From positions 1-37,044 of the forward strand of contig CAMCFN010000040.1 in NCBI GenBank assembly GCA_945874145.1: a stretch of 37,044 nt of DNA. The letters run 5' to 3'. The notes beneath the pieces were generated by a model. That model did no database searches. It was not told the origin of the DNA and was given only the letters and a program-made list of their open reading frames with translations. This DNA is from Akkermansia muciniphila. GTDB taxonomy: Bacteria > Verrucomicrobiota > Verrucomicrobiia > Limisphaerales > SXTU01. This document shows positions 8,086 to 16,123 of this stretch, piece after piece. Made by a program: the position numbers and the translations under genes. Each line of letters starts with the position of its first letter. Positions within the stretch are counted from its first letter, which is position 1.

Positions 8086-9480
8086 TTATTTGGCCGGGGT
8101 TGTGTCCTCCGGCAGGGCCCGCCCCTTGGTTTCAGGCAGGAAGAAAAGCACCACCAGCCCGAGCAGGAACACGGTGCTGACCCAGCAGCACGCGGTGCGG
8201 AAGGCGGCGAGCTTGGCCTCGGGAGAGGTGGCCCCAGCGGCTAGGGACTTGGCCAAAATACCCATGGTGAAAGGTCCGCTCGCCGCAATGAAACGCCCCA
8301 CGTTGTAGCAGAAGCTCACCCCCGTGCTGCGCAGGCGCGTGGGGAACAGCTCCGGCAGGTAGATGGCGAATCCGGCAAACAGCGCGAGCTGGCAGAAGCC
8401 CATCACAAAGCTCATCCAGATGTCGCCGGTGCCGTTAAACAGCTTGAAGTAGCCGACGGTGGCGAGGAACGCGCTCACGTAGCCGAGGGCAAACGCTGGT
8501 TTGCGCCCAACTTTCTGCGCCAGCTTGGTGAAAGCGATCATGCCGAAGAAGGCCCCGAGATTTTGCACGATCATGTTCACGCCGATCCAGTAGGTCTTCT
8601 GGCTGGCGATCTCGGCGTCCGGCAGCCCTTTGGCCTTGAGGGAATTGCCAATTACATCTCCGACCAGCTCCGGGCTGAAAAAGCCCACGCCCCACAGCCC
8701 CACCACGCCGGCCACGCACAAGACCATGCCTAGCAGTGCCGGTGTGCGCCACCGTTCCTCGCCGAAGAGCGAGGCGTAGGAGCCGAATTTGGCCCCGGTC
8801 AACTTGCCCTCTTCACGGGCCTTCACCCACTTCTCCGGCTCCTTCAGGCGCATCTGGAGGAACACGCAGAGAAAGGCCGGCAGCGCACCAATCCAGAACA
8901 TGTATTTCCATGCCTCGGCGGGGTTGATCACCTTGTCGCTGGCCAGCTTGCCCAGCCCCATGCTGATCAGGCCGGCGGTGATGTTGCCCACGGCGGAGAG
9001 CGCTTGCAGCGTCCCGAGCGCCCCGGTTCGGGACCGCTCGGGCAATCCATCCGCCACCAAGGCCACCGCCAAGCCAAAGACCCCGCCCACGCCCAGACCT
9101 GTCAGGAAGCGATACGCCGCGAAGTCCACCCAGCCCTTGGAAAAAGCCGACAAACCGGTGCAAACGGAGTAAATCAGCACCGTGAGGGTCAGCGTCTTGG
9201 CGCGGCCAATGCGATCGCCCACTGCGCCAAAAATCAACCCGCCCGTGGCCCAGCCCGCGACGAAGATGGCCGTGGCGTAGCCGGAGTATTCCTTCACATC
9301 CCAGCCCGCCGGCAGGAGCGCCTTCATCGCTCCCGCGCGTGCGATCAGGAAGAGCTGCTGGTCGAGGCAGTCGAAGAGCCAAGCCAGGCTGGCCATGGCA
9401 AAGACGAACCAGTGATACGGGGTGAGGTCTTGCCACCAGGGAGCCGTGGCGGACGTGGAGGCGTTGTCGGTGGAACTCAT
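8086..9480 (-). CDS. MFS transporter (sugar/aromatic-acid symporter type)
   Basis: The 464-residue protein has 12 predicted hydrophobic segments. The MFS motif A lies between helices 2 and 3 (GAVGDRIGRAKTL). LPERSRTGALGTLQ follows helix 4, and a second-half equivalent LAQKVGRKPAFALGY and LPELFPTRLRSTGVSFCYN (the P-E-x-x-P-T-x-x-R signature) follow later. The N-terminus WWQDLTPYHWFVFAMASLAWLFDCLDQQLF resembles the aromatic-acid/sialic-acid H+ symporter branch. Substrate cannot be assigned. It is an inner membrane protein, transcribed divergently from the M20 dipeptidase across about 200 bases. Confidence 0.88.
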   Translation of the reverse strand: MSSTDNASTSATAPWWQDLTPYHWFVFAMASLAWLFDCLDQQLFLIARAGAMKALLPAGWDVKEYSGYATAIFVAGWATGGLIFGAVGDRIGRAKTLTLTVLIYSVCTGLSAFSKGWVDFAAYRFLTGLGVGGVFGLAVALVADGLPERSRTGALGTLQALSAVGNITAGLISMGLGKLASDKVINPAEAWKYMFWIGALPAFLCVFLQMRLKEPEKWVKAREEGKLTGAKFGSYASLFGEERWRTPALLGMVLCVAGVVGLWGVGFFSPELVGDVIGNSLKAKGLPDAEIASQKTYWIGVNMIVQNLGAFFGMIAFTKLAQKVGRKPAFALGYVSAFLATVGYFKLFNGTGDIWMSFVMGFCQLALFAGFAIYLPELFPTRLRSTGVSFCYNVGRFIAASGPFTMGILAKSLAAGATSPEAKLAAFRTACCWVSTVFLLGLVVLFFLPETKGRALPEDTTPAK

Positions 9481-9680
9481 GGTTGCGCAGTGTTGCTGTC
9501 GGAAATCGGGGTGTTACCTACACGTAACGATTGGCCGCGCCAAGGCTTAATTCCCCGTCAGCCGATTCAGCCGACTAATCCGCCCTTTCCCAGTTTCCCA
9601 TCTGTGTTTGCCTGTGTGTATCTGTGGCCAAACTCTCGCCGCGATTGCCTTCCCGGCCCGGCTCCGCTTTCCTCTCCCCC
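9481..9680. repeat. Divergent intergenic region with a CACAGAT-type dispersed repeat
   Basis: The gap holds the promoters of the divergent MFS and M20 genes; no clear boxes were identified. Positions 9597-9630 read on the minus strand as GGCCACAGATACACACAGGC followed by AAACACAGATGGG, three 10-base units of a CACAGATNNA type. This resembles the widespread ACACAGATG/ACACGGATG intergenic repeats in PVC genomes, and a related tandem array lies at 12294-12325. A TTACCTACACGTAA partial palindrome lies at 9514-9527. Confidence 0.5.
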
Positions 9681-11051
9681 ATGCAACCGGTCCTCGACTA
9701 CCTCGCCGCCAACGAAGCGCGCTTTCTGCGCGAACTCTGCGATTACCTTCGCTTCCCCAGTGTCTCCGCCCAGCCGCAGCACAAGCCCGACCTTGAAAAG
9801 TGCGCGCAGTGGATCGCGGCACACTGCCGCTCGCTCGGCCTTGAGGTCGAAGTCTGCCCCACCGCCGGCAACCCCATCGTCCTCGCCCGCACGCCGCGCC
9901 GGGCTGGCGCGCGCAAGCCGCACTACGTTGTCTATGGCCACTACGATGTGCAGCCGCCCGAGCCGCTGGAGTTGTGGAAGTCTCCGCCCTTCGAGCCGCG
10001 TATCGAGGGCTGCAACCTCTTCGCCCGCGGCTCCTGCGACAACAAGGGCCAGCACTTCGCTCACTTGAAGGCCGTAGAGGCCTACTTGAAGACCGGCACC
10101 GAGCTGCCCTGCGATCTCACTTTCCTCATCGAGGGCGAGGAGGAGATTGGTTGCGAAAACCTTGCGCCCTTCCTGCGGGCACGGAAAAAGGATCTTCGCT
10201 GCGACGCCTTTGTCATCTCAGACAACGGCCTGCCCAGCAAGCGTCACCCCGCGCTCACCTATGCCTTGCGCGGCATCTTGGCGGTGGAAATCCGCCTCGA
10301 TGGACCGAACCGCGACCTGCACTCCGGCCTCTTCGGTGGCGCGGTGGACAACCCGGCGATGGCCCTCGCCCAAATGCTGGCGAAGCTGCGTGACAAAAAC
10401 GGCCGCATCACCATCCCCGGCTTCTACGAGGACGTTGTGCCGCTCTCGAAATACGAGCGCGCCATGCTGGCGAAGCTCCCCGGCACCGAGGAGTCCTTCC
10501 GCAAGCTCGTTGGCGCCCCGGCATTGTTTGGCGAGAAGGGCTTCACCAGCACCGAGCGCCGCGCCGCGCGGCCCACCTGCGAAATCAACGGCCTGACCAG
10601 CGGCTATCAAGGCGAGGGCAGCAAGACCATCGTGCCGGCTTGGGCGCGGGCGAAACTTACCTTCCGCCTCGTTCCCAACATGGACCCGAAGCGGGTGCAC
10701 AAGCTCATCGTGGCGCACTTGAAACAGCTCTGCCCGCCCAGTTGCAAACTGACCGTGGAGGCCGGCCACGCGGGTGAGCCGTATCTCGTCCAGCCCGACA
10801 GTCCACGCGCCCAAGCCGCGTTGCGCGCCCTGCGTGGGGCCTTCGGCTGTGAGCCGGTGCTCATGCGCGAAGGTGGTTCCATTCCGATTGTGAACGACTT
10901 CAAGCGCATCCTTGGCGTCGAGACGTTGCTCCTTGGACTTTCGCTGCCGGACGACAACGCGCATTCGCCGAACGAGAAGTTCGACCTCGACTGCTTCCGC
11001 GCGGGCATGCGCATGGGCGCGCTGCTCTGGCCTGAACTGGCGAAGGTGTAG
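9681..11051 (+). CDS. M20 family dipeptidase
   Basis: The 456-residue protein starts at ATG 9681; an upstream in-frame start at 9624 would add a low-complexity tail derived from repeat sequence. Metal-binding and catalytic M20 motifs are intact: GHYDVQPPEPLELWKSPPFEP (His87, Asp89), RGSCDNKGQ (bridging Asp), LIEGEEEIG (catalytic and metal Glu), a VISDNG segment, and a late DNAHSPNEKFDL (metal His). The dimerisation domain lies between. The length and the WKSPPFEP signature fit the CNDP/dipeptidase subgroup, which hydrolyses dipeptides with two divalent metals in the cytoplasm. It precedes a second M20 gene, separated by a hairpin repeat. Confidence 0.9.
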   Translation: MQPVLDYLAANEARFLRELCDYLRFPSVSAQPQHKPDLEKCAQWIAAHCRSLGLEVEVCPTAGNPIVLARTPRRAGARKPHYVVYGHYDVQPPEPLELWKSPPFEPRIEGCNLFARGSCDNKGQHFAHLKAVEAYLKTGTELPCDLTFLIEGEEEIGCENLAPFLRARKKDLRCDAFVISDNGLPSKRHPALTYALRGILAVEIRLDGPNRDLHSGLFGGAVDNPAMALAQMLAKLRDKNGRITIPGFYEDVVPLSKYERAMLAKLPGTEESFRKLVGAPALFGEKGFTSTERRAARPTCEINGLTSGYQGEGSKTIVPAWARAKLTFRLVPNMDPKRVHKLIVAHLKQLCPPSCKLTVEAGHAGEPYLVQPDSPRAQAALRALRGAFGCEPVLMREGGSIPIVNDFKRILGVETLLLGLSLPDDNAHSPNEKFDLDCFRAGMRMGALLWPELAKV

Positions 11052-11054
11052 GTG

Positions 11055-11086
11055 CCCGTGCCGGCGATTTGCCGTCGCCGGCACGG
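11055..11086. repeat. Perfect 12-bp-stem palindrome between the two M20 genes
   Basis: CCGTGCCGGCGA and TCGCCGGCACGG form a perfect 12-bp stem around TTTGCCG. It has no U-tract, so it is not a classical terminator. It shares 18 of 20 bases with 195-214 and 17 of 18 with the complement of 273-290, which marks it as a member of a dispersed repeat family rather than a gene-specific signal. Confidence 0.8.
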
Positions 11087-11138
11087 CCGATCCCCGGCTC
11101 GACACTTCGGGGCGTGCCGCCTACCTTCATCCCGCCCG

Positions 11139-12275
11139 ATGCCCATCACCGCTCAACAACTCCTGTGTGAACTCATCGCGCTGCCCAGTGTGAATCCCGC
11201 GTTTCTGCCCGGTCGGGCGGAGCTCACCGGCGAGCAGCGCGTCGCGGATTTTCTCGCCTTCACGGCGGATCGCGCCGGATTGGAACTGGAGTGGCAGGAG
11301 GTTCTCCCCGGCCGCTCCAACCTGCTTGTCCGGCTCATGCCCGCTGGCGGAAAAGTCCGTCGCCGCATCCTGCTCGCGCCGCACATGGACACCGTGGGCG
11401 TGGACAGCGAAGCGCGCTTCAAGCCGGTGGTGAAAGCCGGCCGCCTGCACGGTCGCGGCGCGTGCGACACCAAGGGCAGCATTGCCGCCTATCTCGCCGC
11501 GCTGCTTGAGCTCGCCGCCAACGGCCCGCGTCCGCGCGAGACCGAAATCATCCTCACCGCCCTTGTGGACGAGGAGAACAACCAGAGCGGCAGCCGGGCG
11601 TTGGTGAAGCGCGGGCTTCAGGCCGACCTCGCCATCGTCGGCGAGCCGACACGGCTGAAAGTCATCACCGCGCACAAGGGCGACCTCTGGCTCCGCCTCA
11701 CTACGCACGGCAAGTCAGCGCACGGCTCCAAGCCGCACCTCGGCAAGAACGCCGTCCACGCGATGGCCCGCGTCGTCGAGGAGTTGGAGACGAACTACGC
11801 CGCCACGTTGAAGCGCCGCACGCATCCACTGCTCGGCCACGCGACGGTGAACGTCGGCTTCATCGCCGGCGGCAGGCAGCCGAACATCGTGCCCGACCGT
11901 TGCGAAATCCTCATTGACCGTCGCACGCTGCCCGGCGAGACGGACGCTGCCGTGATGGCCGAACTCCGCGCGCTTCTGCGCAACCTCGGCGTGGACGCGG
12001 ACCTCACCGACACGAAGAACGCCCCGTGTCCCGCGCTGGAGACCGACCCGAACCTCCCGCTCGTCCGCCAGCTCACGCGCTGCGCCGGTCAGCGACGCGC
12101 GCTCGGCGTGGATTACTTCTCCGACGCGGCGGTGTTGGCGAACGGCGGCATCCCCAGCGTCCTCCTCGGCCCCGGCGACATCGCGCAGGCACACACGGCG
12201 GACGAGTGGGTGGAATTGGCGCAGCTCGAACGGTTGACGCGGCTGCTGGTCAAATTCCTGCGTGACCAGCCGTGA
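11139..12275 (+). CDS. M20 family peptidase/deacylase (ArgE/DapE-like)
   Basis: The 378-residue protein starts at ATG 11139. An earlier in-frame start would translate the repeat hairpin. Motifs are LLAPHMDTVGV (His82, Asp84), GRGACDTKGSIAAYL, a DEENNQSGS catalytic Glu pair, AIVGEPT, THGKSAHGSKPHLGKNAV in the dimerisation domain, and a C-terminal GDIAQAHTADEWVEL with the last metal His. This order is that of acetylornithine deacetylase/succinyl-diaminopimelate desuccinylase relatives. Without neighbouring arginine or lysine genes, the exact substrate is not assignable. It shares direction with the preceding dipeptidase and the following glycosyltransferase. Confidence 0.88.
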   Translation: MPITAQQLLCELIALPSVNPAFLPGRAELTGEQRVADFLAFTADRAGLELEWQEVLPGRSNLLVRLMPAGGKVRRRILLAPHMDTVGVDSEARFKPVVKAGRLHGRGACDTKGSIAAYLAALLELAANGPRPRETEIILTALVDEENNQSGSRALVKRGLQADLAIVGEPTRLKVITAHKGDLWLRLTTHGKSAHGSKPHLGKNAVHAMARVVEELETNYAATLKRRTHPLLGHATVNVGFIAGGRQPNIVPDRCEILIDRRTLPGETDAAVMAELRALLRNLGVDADLTDTKNAPCPALETDPNLPLVRQLTRCAGQRRALGVDYFSDAAVLANGGIPSVLLGPGDIAQAHTADEWVELAQLERLTRLLVKFLRDQP

Positions 12276-12293
12276 GAAGTTCATTCAGCCGCC

Positions 12294-12325
12294 GATGAAA
12301 CACGGATGGAACACGGATGAAGGAG
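12294..12325 (+). repeat. Tandem 11-mer repeat that carries a ribosome binding site
   Basis: GATGAAACACG and GATGGAACACG are followed by GATGAAGGAGT, three 11-base units with the third degenerate. The third unit contains AAGGAG at 12320-12325, seven bases before the GTG at 12333. The repeat therefore appears to supply the Shine-Dalgarno sequence of the glycosyltransferase gene. Confidence 0.7.
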
Positions 12326-12332
12326 TGCTGGC

Positions 12333-13358
12333 GTGAGTCCCCCCCTCGTCACCGTCATCATCCCGACGCGACCAGGGGACGAAGCGCCGCTCGCGCTCTC
12401 CGCCGCCCGCCAGCTCGATCATCCAGCCGACCGGCTTGAAATCATCGTCGCCCGCGGCAGGCAGCCGTCTGTGCAGCGCAACACCGCGCTGCGCGCCGCG
12501 AAGGGCGAGCTCATTTACTTTCTCGACGACGACTCGCTCCCGCCGCCGGACAACCTCCGCCGCGCCCTCGTCCACTTCTCCGACCCGAAGGTCGTGATGG
12601 TCGGCGGGCCGAACGTGTGTCCGGCGGACGCGCCGCCGCTGGAGCAAGCCTTCGCCGTCACGATGGGCACCTGGCTCGCCTTCGGCCCGAGTCGGGCGCG
12701 CTACACGCCCGTGGGCAAGGCGCGAGCGAGCGGGGAGAAGGAACTCATTCTCTGCAACCTCATCGGCCGCCGCGAAGCCCTGCTGGCCGCCGGCGGCTTC
12801 GACGAAGCGCTGTATCCGAACGAGGAAAACGCGCTGATGGACGAGCTTCAGAAGCGTGGCGGCACGTTGCTCTACGACCCAGAGTTCCTCGTCCACCGTC
12901 GTCCACGCCGCACGCTGGGCGCGTTCTGCAAGATGCTGATGAACTACGGGCGCGGGCGCGCGGAGCAGTTTCGTTTGCATCCCACGCTCGGCTCCGCGCC
13001 GAACTTCGTGCCGCCGCTGTTCCTGCTCTACCTCGTGCTGACGCCGTTCCTGCCGACACTGCTGCTGTGGCCGCTACATCTGTATGTCATCTCAGTGCTA
13101 GCGCAGAGCTTTGCCTCGGTAGTAGTTGATGTGAGGCGGCTCCGGGCAGATGCAGCATACAGAATACATGATGCCAAATTCGAGCAGAGTCCCCTGATTT
13201 TGGCTGCTCCCGGCGTAGGCTGGTCTCTCGTCCCGCCGCTCATCGTCGTGTCGCACGTCTTCTACGGACTCGGCTTTTGGAAAGGCCTCTTCACCCGCCC
13301 GCAACCCAAACCGCCGGAGCAGGTGCCGGTGACGCTGGAAACCATCCTTCCCGCATGA
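12333..13358 (+). CDS. Membrane-associated GT2 glycosyltransferase
   Basis: The 341-residue protein starts with GTG, chosen because it has the AAGGAG site and begins directly at the beta strand PLVTVIIPTRPGD. GT-A features are VQRNTALRAAKGELIYFLDDDSLPPP (the DDDS metal-binding motif), VGGPN, a GGFDE loop and ENALMDELQKRG. Two or three C-terminal hydrophobic segments (residues about 230-320) anchor it in the membrane. It probably transfers a sugar to a lipid-linked or surface glycan. Its stop overlaps the flippase start (ATGA), so the two are translationally coupled. Codons for about residues 255-295 are unusually AT-ending compared with the rest. Confidence 0.85.
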   Translation: MSPPLVTVIIPTRPGDEAPLALSAARQLDHPADRLEIIVARGRQPSVQRNTALRAAKGELIYFLDDDSLPPPDNLRRALVHFSDPKVVMVGGPNVCPADAPPLEQAFAVTMGTWLAFGPSRARYTPVGKARASGEKELILCNLIGRREALLAAGGFDEALYPNEENALMDELQKRGGTLLYDPEFLVHRRPRRTLGAFCKMLMNYGRGRAEQFRLHPTLGSAPNFVPPLFLLYLVLTPFLPTLLLWPLHLYVISVLAQSFASVVVDVRRLRADAAYRIHDAKFEQSPLILAAPGVGWSLVPPLIVVSHVFYGLGFWKGLFTRPQPKPPEQVPVTLETILPA

Positions 13359-14656
13359 GCGCCGACTCGGGACGACACTTCTTCAAGCAGGCCGGCTGGC
13401 TCGTCGCGGCGAACCTTGGCACCGGCGTGTTCATGTTCGCGGTGCATCCTATCTTGTCGAAGATGGACCCGGCGGAATACGGCGTGTTCGCCACGCTGCT
13501 GAAAGTCTTCCTGCTCCTCGGCGTGCCGGCGGCGGGCTTGCAGGCGGTGTTCGCGCTGCAAACGGCCACCGCGAAGGAGTCGGCGGCGCAGGCGGACCTC
13601 GCGGCGACACTCCAAGCGGTGCTGCGCGCTGCATTCGCCCTGTGGCTGCTGGTGCTGGCCGTGGGCTTGGTGGCCAGCGACGCAATTTGCACGACGCTCA
13701 AAATCAGCAACCCGGCTGCACTCTGGGCCACGCTGGGGCTGGGGTTAACCTCGCTCTGGCTGCCGGTGTTTCGCGGGACGTTGCAGGGGCGGCAAGATTT
13801 CGCGGGGTTTGGGTGGACGCTGATGATTGATGGCATTGGGCGTTTCAGCGCGGTGCTGGTGCTGGTGATTCTGCTGCACGGCCAGGCGGCCAGCGCGATG
13901 TCGGCGGCGCTGTGCAGCCAGCTCGCCGCCGTGGCGCTGGCGTGGCACGCGACGCGCGAGCTGCGCGCAGTGGCGGGCGGGACCTTCGTGTGGCGGCCGT
14001 GGCTGGCGCGCGTGTTGCCGCTGACGCTGGCGATGGGCGCGGTGGCCTTTATCTCCACGGCGGACGCGGTGTTCGTGCAAAGCCAGTTCCCAAAGGAAAT
14101 TACCGCGCTCTATCAGGCGGGCGTCATCGTCGGCTTCGGCCTGAGCCAGTTCACGCTGCCCATCGCGTCGGTGATGTTCCCGAAGATTGCCGGGGGCGCG
14201 GGCGGCGGGGCGGATGCGGCGCTGCGGCACACGTTGCTGGGCACGGCGGCGCTGGGCGGAGCGGTGGCGACAGTGTGCTCGTTGATGCCGACGCTGCCGT
14301 TGCGGGTCGTGTATTTCCGCAACCCGGATTATTTCCTGCAAGCCGCGCCGCTAGTGCCGTGGTTCGCGTGGAGCATCCTGTTCCTCGTGCTGGCGAATGT
14401 GCTCGTGCAAAACCTGCTCGCGCGGGAGCGGTTCGCCATCGTGCCGTGGCTGGTGCTCATCGCGGCGGGCTTTGCGGTCGGGTTGTGGTGGGTGCAGCCC
14501 AAGCTCGGCGGGATGGAGCCGATGGCAGCGTTCCGACTCGTGGTGCAGGTGCTCGGAGCCGCTTGCACGGCGCTGCTGGGGACAGCAGTTTGGTTCACGT
14601 TCCGCCGTTCTGGGTTGGGAGATTCGAGTTCCGAGGCGTCGCCTTCGACGCGTTGA
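13355..14656 (+). CDS. Polysaccharide/O-antigen flippase-like membrane protein
   Basis: The 433-residue protein starts at ATG 13355, overlapping the previous stop by four bases. It is very hydrophobic, with about 12 helices, beginning FFKQAGWLVAANLGTGVFMFAVHPILSKMDPAEYGVFATLLKV. The helix-1/2 layout and the P-x-E-Y-G-x-F loop are typical of the polysaccharide-synthesis (Wzx/RfbX-like, MOP superfamily) exporters. It probably translocates a lipid-linked glycan or works with the adjacent GT2. The last about 18 residues (RRSGLGDSSSEASPSTR) look low-complexity and may derive from a repeat. It is not PelG, whose N-terminal signature is absent. It converges on the next gene. Confidence 0.8.
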   Translation: MSADSGRHFFKQAGWLVAANLGTGVFMFAVHPILSKMDPAEYGVFATLLKVFLLLGVPAAGLQAVFALQTATAKESAAQADLAATLQAVLRAAFALWLLVLAVGLVASDAICTTLKISNPAALWATLGLGLTSLWLPVFRGTLQGRQDFAGFGWTLMIDGIGRFSAVLVLVILLHGQAASAMSAALCSQLAAVALAWHATRELRAVAGGTFVWRPWLARVLPLTLAMGAVAFISTADAVFVQSQFPKEITALYQAGVIVGFGLSQFTLPIASVMFPKIAGGAGGGADAALRHTLLGTAALGGAVATVCSLMPTLPLRVVYFRNPDYFLQAAPLVPWFAWSILFLVLANVLVQNLLARERFAIVPWLVLIAAGFAVGLWWVQPKLGGMEPMAAFRLVVQVLGAACTALLGTAVWFTFRRSGLGDSSSEASPSTR

Positions 14657-14695
14657 CTCAACTCGGAACCCAGAATCCAGAGCCCAAAACCCATT

Positions 14696-15508
14696 TCACT
14701 TCCGCTTCACGACCGGCGCGCGGAGCACGCGGTAGAGCCAGTCGCCCACCCAGCGGAGCGGTTGCAGGCGTTCGTAGAGCGGGGAATAGACCAGCCGCAG
14801 CCGCACGGTGGAGAAGAACATGATGGCCGAGGAGCGGAAGAGGGAGCTGGTGACCTTGCTGCCGAGCTTGTCGGTCCACTCGGTCGGGAGTTCGAGCACC
14901 TTGAAGTCGGCGTGCTTGAGCGAGTAGAGGAGGTTCACGTCGAACGCGAGATCGGCGATGCGGAGGTGGCTGTAGATGGTCTCGATGGCAGTGCGGTGCA
15001 CAATTTTCGCGGGGCATTGCGTGTCGGCGATGTCCATCCAGAAGAGGCTCTCCACGATGGCGTGGAAACAGCGGCTCGTGAAACGGCGGAACCACGGCTG
15101 CGCCTGGTGCAGCACCGCGCCGTCCAGCCAGCGTGAGCCAATGACGCAGTCGGCCCAGGCGGTGTGGCCGATGAGCCGGTGGAAGGCGGATGGCGGCGTC
15201 GCGCCGTCGGCATCCACGTAGCCGATGAGGTCCACTTTGGGCGCGTGGCGGAGACCCTCGATGAGCGCGCCGCCCTTGCCGATGGGCGCGGGGAAATTCT
15301 CGACCTGCACCTCGGGAAAATCTTTCGCGACGCGCTGCACGACGGCGAGCGTATTGTCACGGCAGCCGTTGAGCACGACGAGGATTTCAAAGCGCCCCTG
15401 GTAGTTCGCGCGAAAATACGCGGCATACTCGCGAAGGGTCGGCTCGATGCGTTCCTCCTCGTTGTAGGCCGGAATCAACAGCAGCACGCTGGGCGCTGGG
15501 GTGGTCAC
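14696..15508 (-). CDS. GT2 glycosyltransferase, dolichyl-phosphate glucosyltransferase-like
   Basis: The 270-residue protein is taken from GTG 15508, which places the start just before the first beta strand, PSVLLLIPAYNEEERIEPTL. A longer frame to 15664 translates hairpin repeats and is Arg-rich. Motifs are VVLNGCRDNTLAVV, APIGKGGALIEGLRHA, the metal-binding VDADGATPP, and IADTQCPAKIVHRTAI. These fit the ALG5/DPG-synthase branch of GT2 that loads a sugar on a polyprenyl phosphate. A C-terminal amphipathic or hydrophobic region (SSAIMFFSTVRLRLVYSPLY) may bind membrane. It converges with the flippase, with about 40 bases between stops. It may belong to the same glycan pathway, by inference. Confidence 0.85.
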   Translation of the reverse strand: MTTPAPSVLLLIPAYNEEERIEPTLREYAAYFRANYQGRFEILVVLNGCRDNTLAVVQRVAKDFPEVQVENFPAPIGKGGALIEGLRHAPKVDLIGYVDADGATPPSAFHRLIGHTAWADCVIGSRWLDGAVLHQAQPWFRRFTSRCFHAIVESLFWMDIADTQCPAKIVHRTAIETIYSHLRIADLAFDVNLLYSLKHADFKVLELPTEWTDKLGSKVTSSLFRSSAIMFFSTVRLRLVYSPLYERLQPLRWVGDWLYRVLRAPVVKRK

Positions 15509-15934
15509 GGGGCGGGTGAATAGCAGAGGCCGCGCGCCGTGCGAAGCGGAAAACGCAACCGGCGGCTGCTTGCGCAGCCGCCGGTGTCGGTTTCGGTCAG
15601 CGAGAAGCGGGCGGGAACGCCCGACTCGCGTCAGGGGATGGTTGTGGACTGTCCGTCGCCGCAAGGAGGGCGGCGACTGATGGGCATGCCGCGCGTCGCA
15701 GGGCGATGGGTAGCATGTTGAACACGCCAGCCTCTCAGTAGCGCGAGTGCCGAAGTCAGATTTCTGGGCAATTTCTTTGGAAATCTACGGAATAGTCCCG
15801 GCTTAGCACGACGGGACGCAGGCATTTTATGCGCGAAGTGGAAAAGGTGGGTTCCCACCGCGGCGAATCAGAGGGTCCGCCCCCGCCTCACTCGCAATCT
15901 TGCAAGGCGCTTCAGCCCGGCCTAACAAACGGGT
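15509..15934. repeat. Gene-free region with hairpins
   Basis: About 425 bases without a supportable gene. Positions 15558-15585 form a perfect 12-bp stem (ACCGGCGGCTGC / GCAGCCGCCGGT) with a TTGC loop. A smaller CGGGCG GGAA CGCCCG hairpin lies near 15609-15624. GGTGGG TT CCCACC lies at 15846-15859. Between them is a less GC-rich stretch (about 15735-15830) with no recognisable product. A basic open frame on the minus strand (15631-15858) is not supported by any family resemblance. Confidence 0.5.
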
Positions 15935-16123
15935 GTGCCGGAACCGAAGCCAGACCACACGCCCAGCCCAGTGCCCCCGCAACCGACGACAGGTGAAGCC
16001 GAGTCCGGCGCAGGCGAATACTGGAAGTGGTGTCCGCGCTGCGGGCATGAGCTGGAGAACCAGAAGTGCAAGTTCCGCTGCCCGCGCTGCCACTACTTCA
16101 TGAGCTGCTCGGATTTTGATTGA
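15935..16123 (+). CDS. Small zinc ribbon protein
   Basis: The 62-residue protein starts with GTG. It has a Pro-rich, probably disordered first half and a compact Cys-rich second half with two C-P-R-C knuckles (Cys33/Cys36 and Cys49/Cys52), plus Cys45 and Cys58, ending MSCSDFD. The CPRCGHELENQKCKFRCPRC pattern followed by a SCSDF end recalls very short zinc ribbon proteins annotated as hypothetical in PVC genomes (from memory). Function is unknown; nucleic-acid or protein binding is possible. Its 3' end overlaps the convergent thiD end by 31 bases. No RBS is obvious. Confidence 0.7.
   Translation: MPEPKPDHTPSPVPPQPTTGEAESGAGEYWKWCPRCGHELENQKCKFRCPRCHYFMSCSDFD

Noticed and set aside
13355-14656. 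Flippase as a candidate for the missing PelG
   Set aside because: It lies far from the Pel-like cluster, is coupled to a GT2 gene, and has the Wzx-type N-terminus rather than the PelG signature.
15631-15858. Basic 75-codon minus-strand frame
   Set aside because: No RBS, no family resemblance, and it spans hairpin-rich intergenic sequence.
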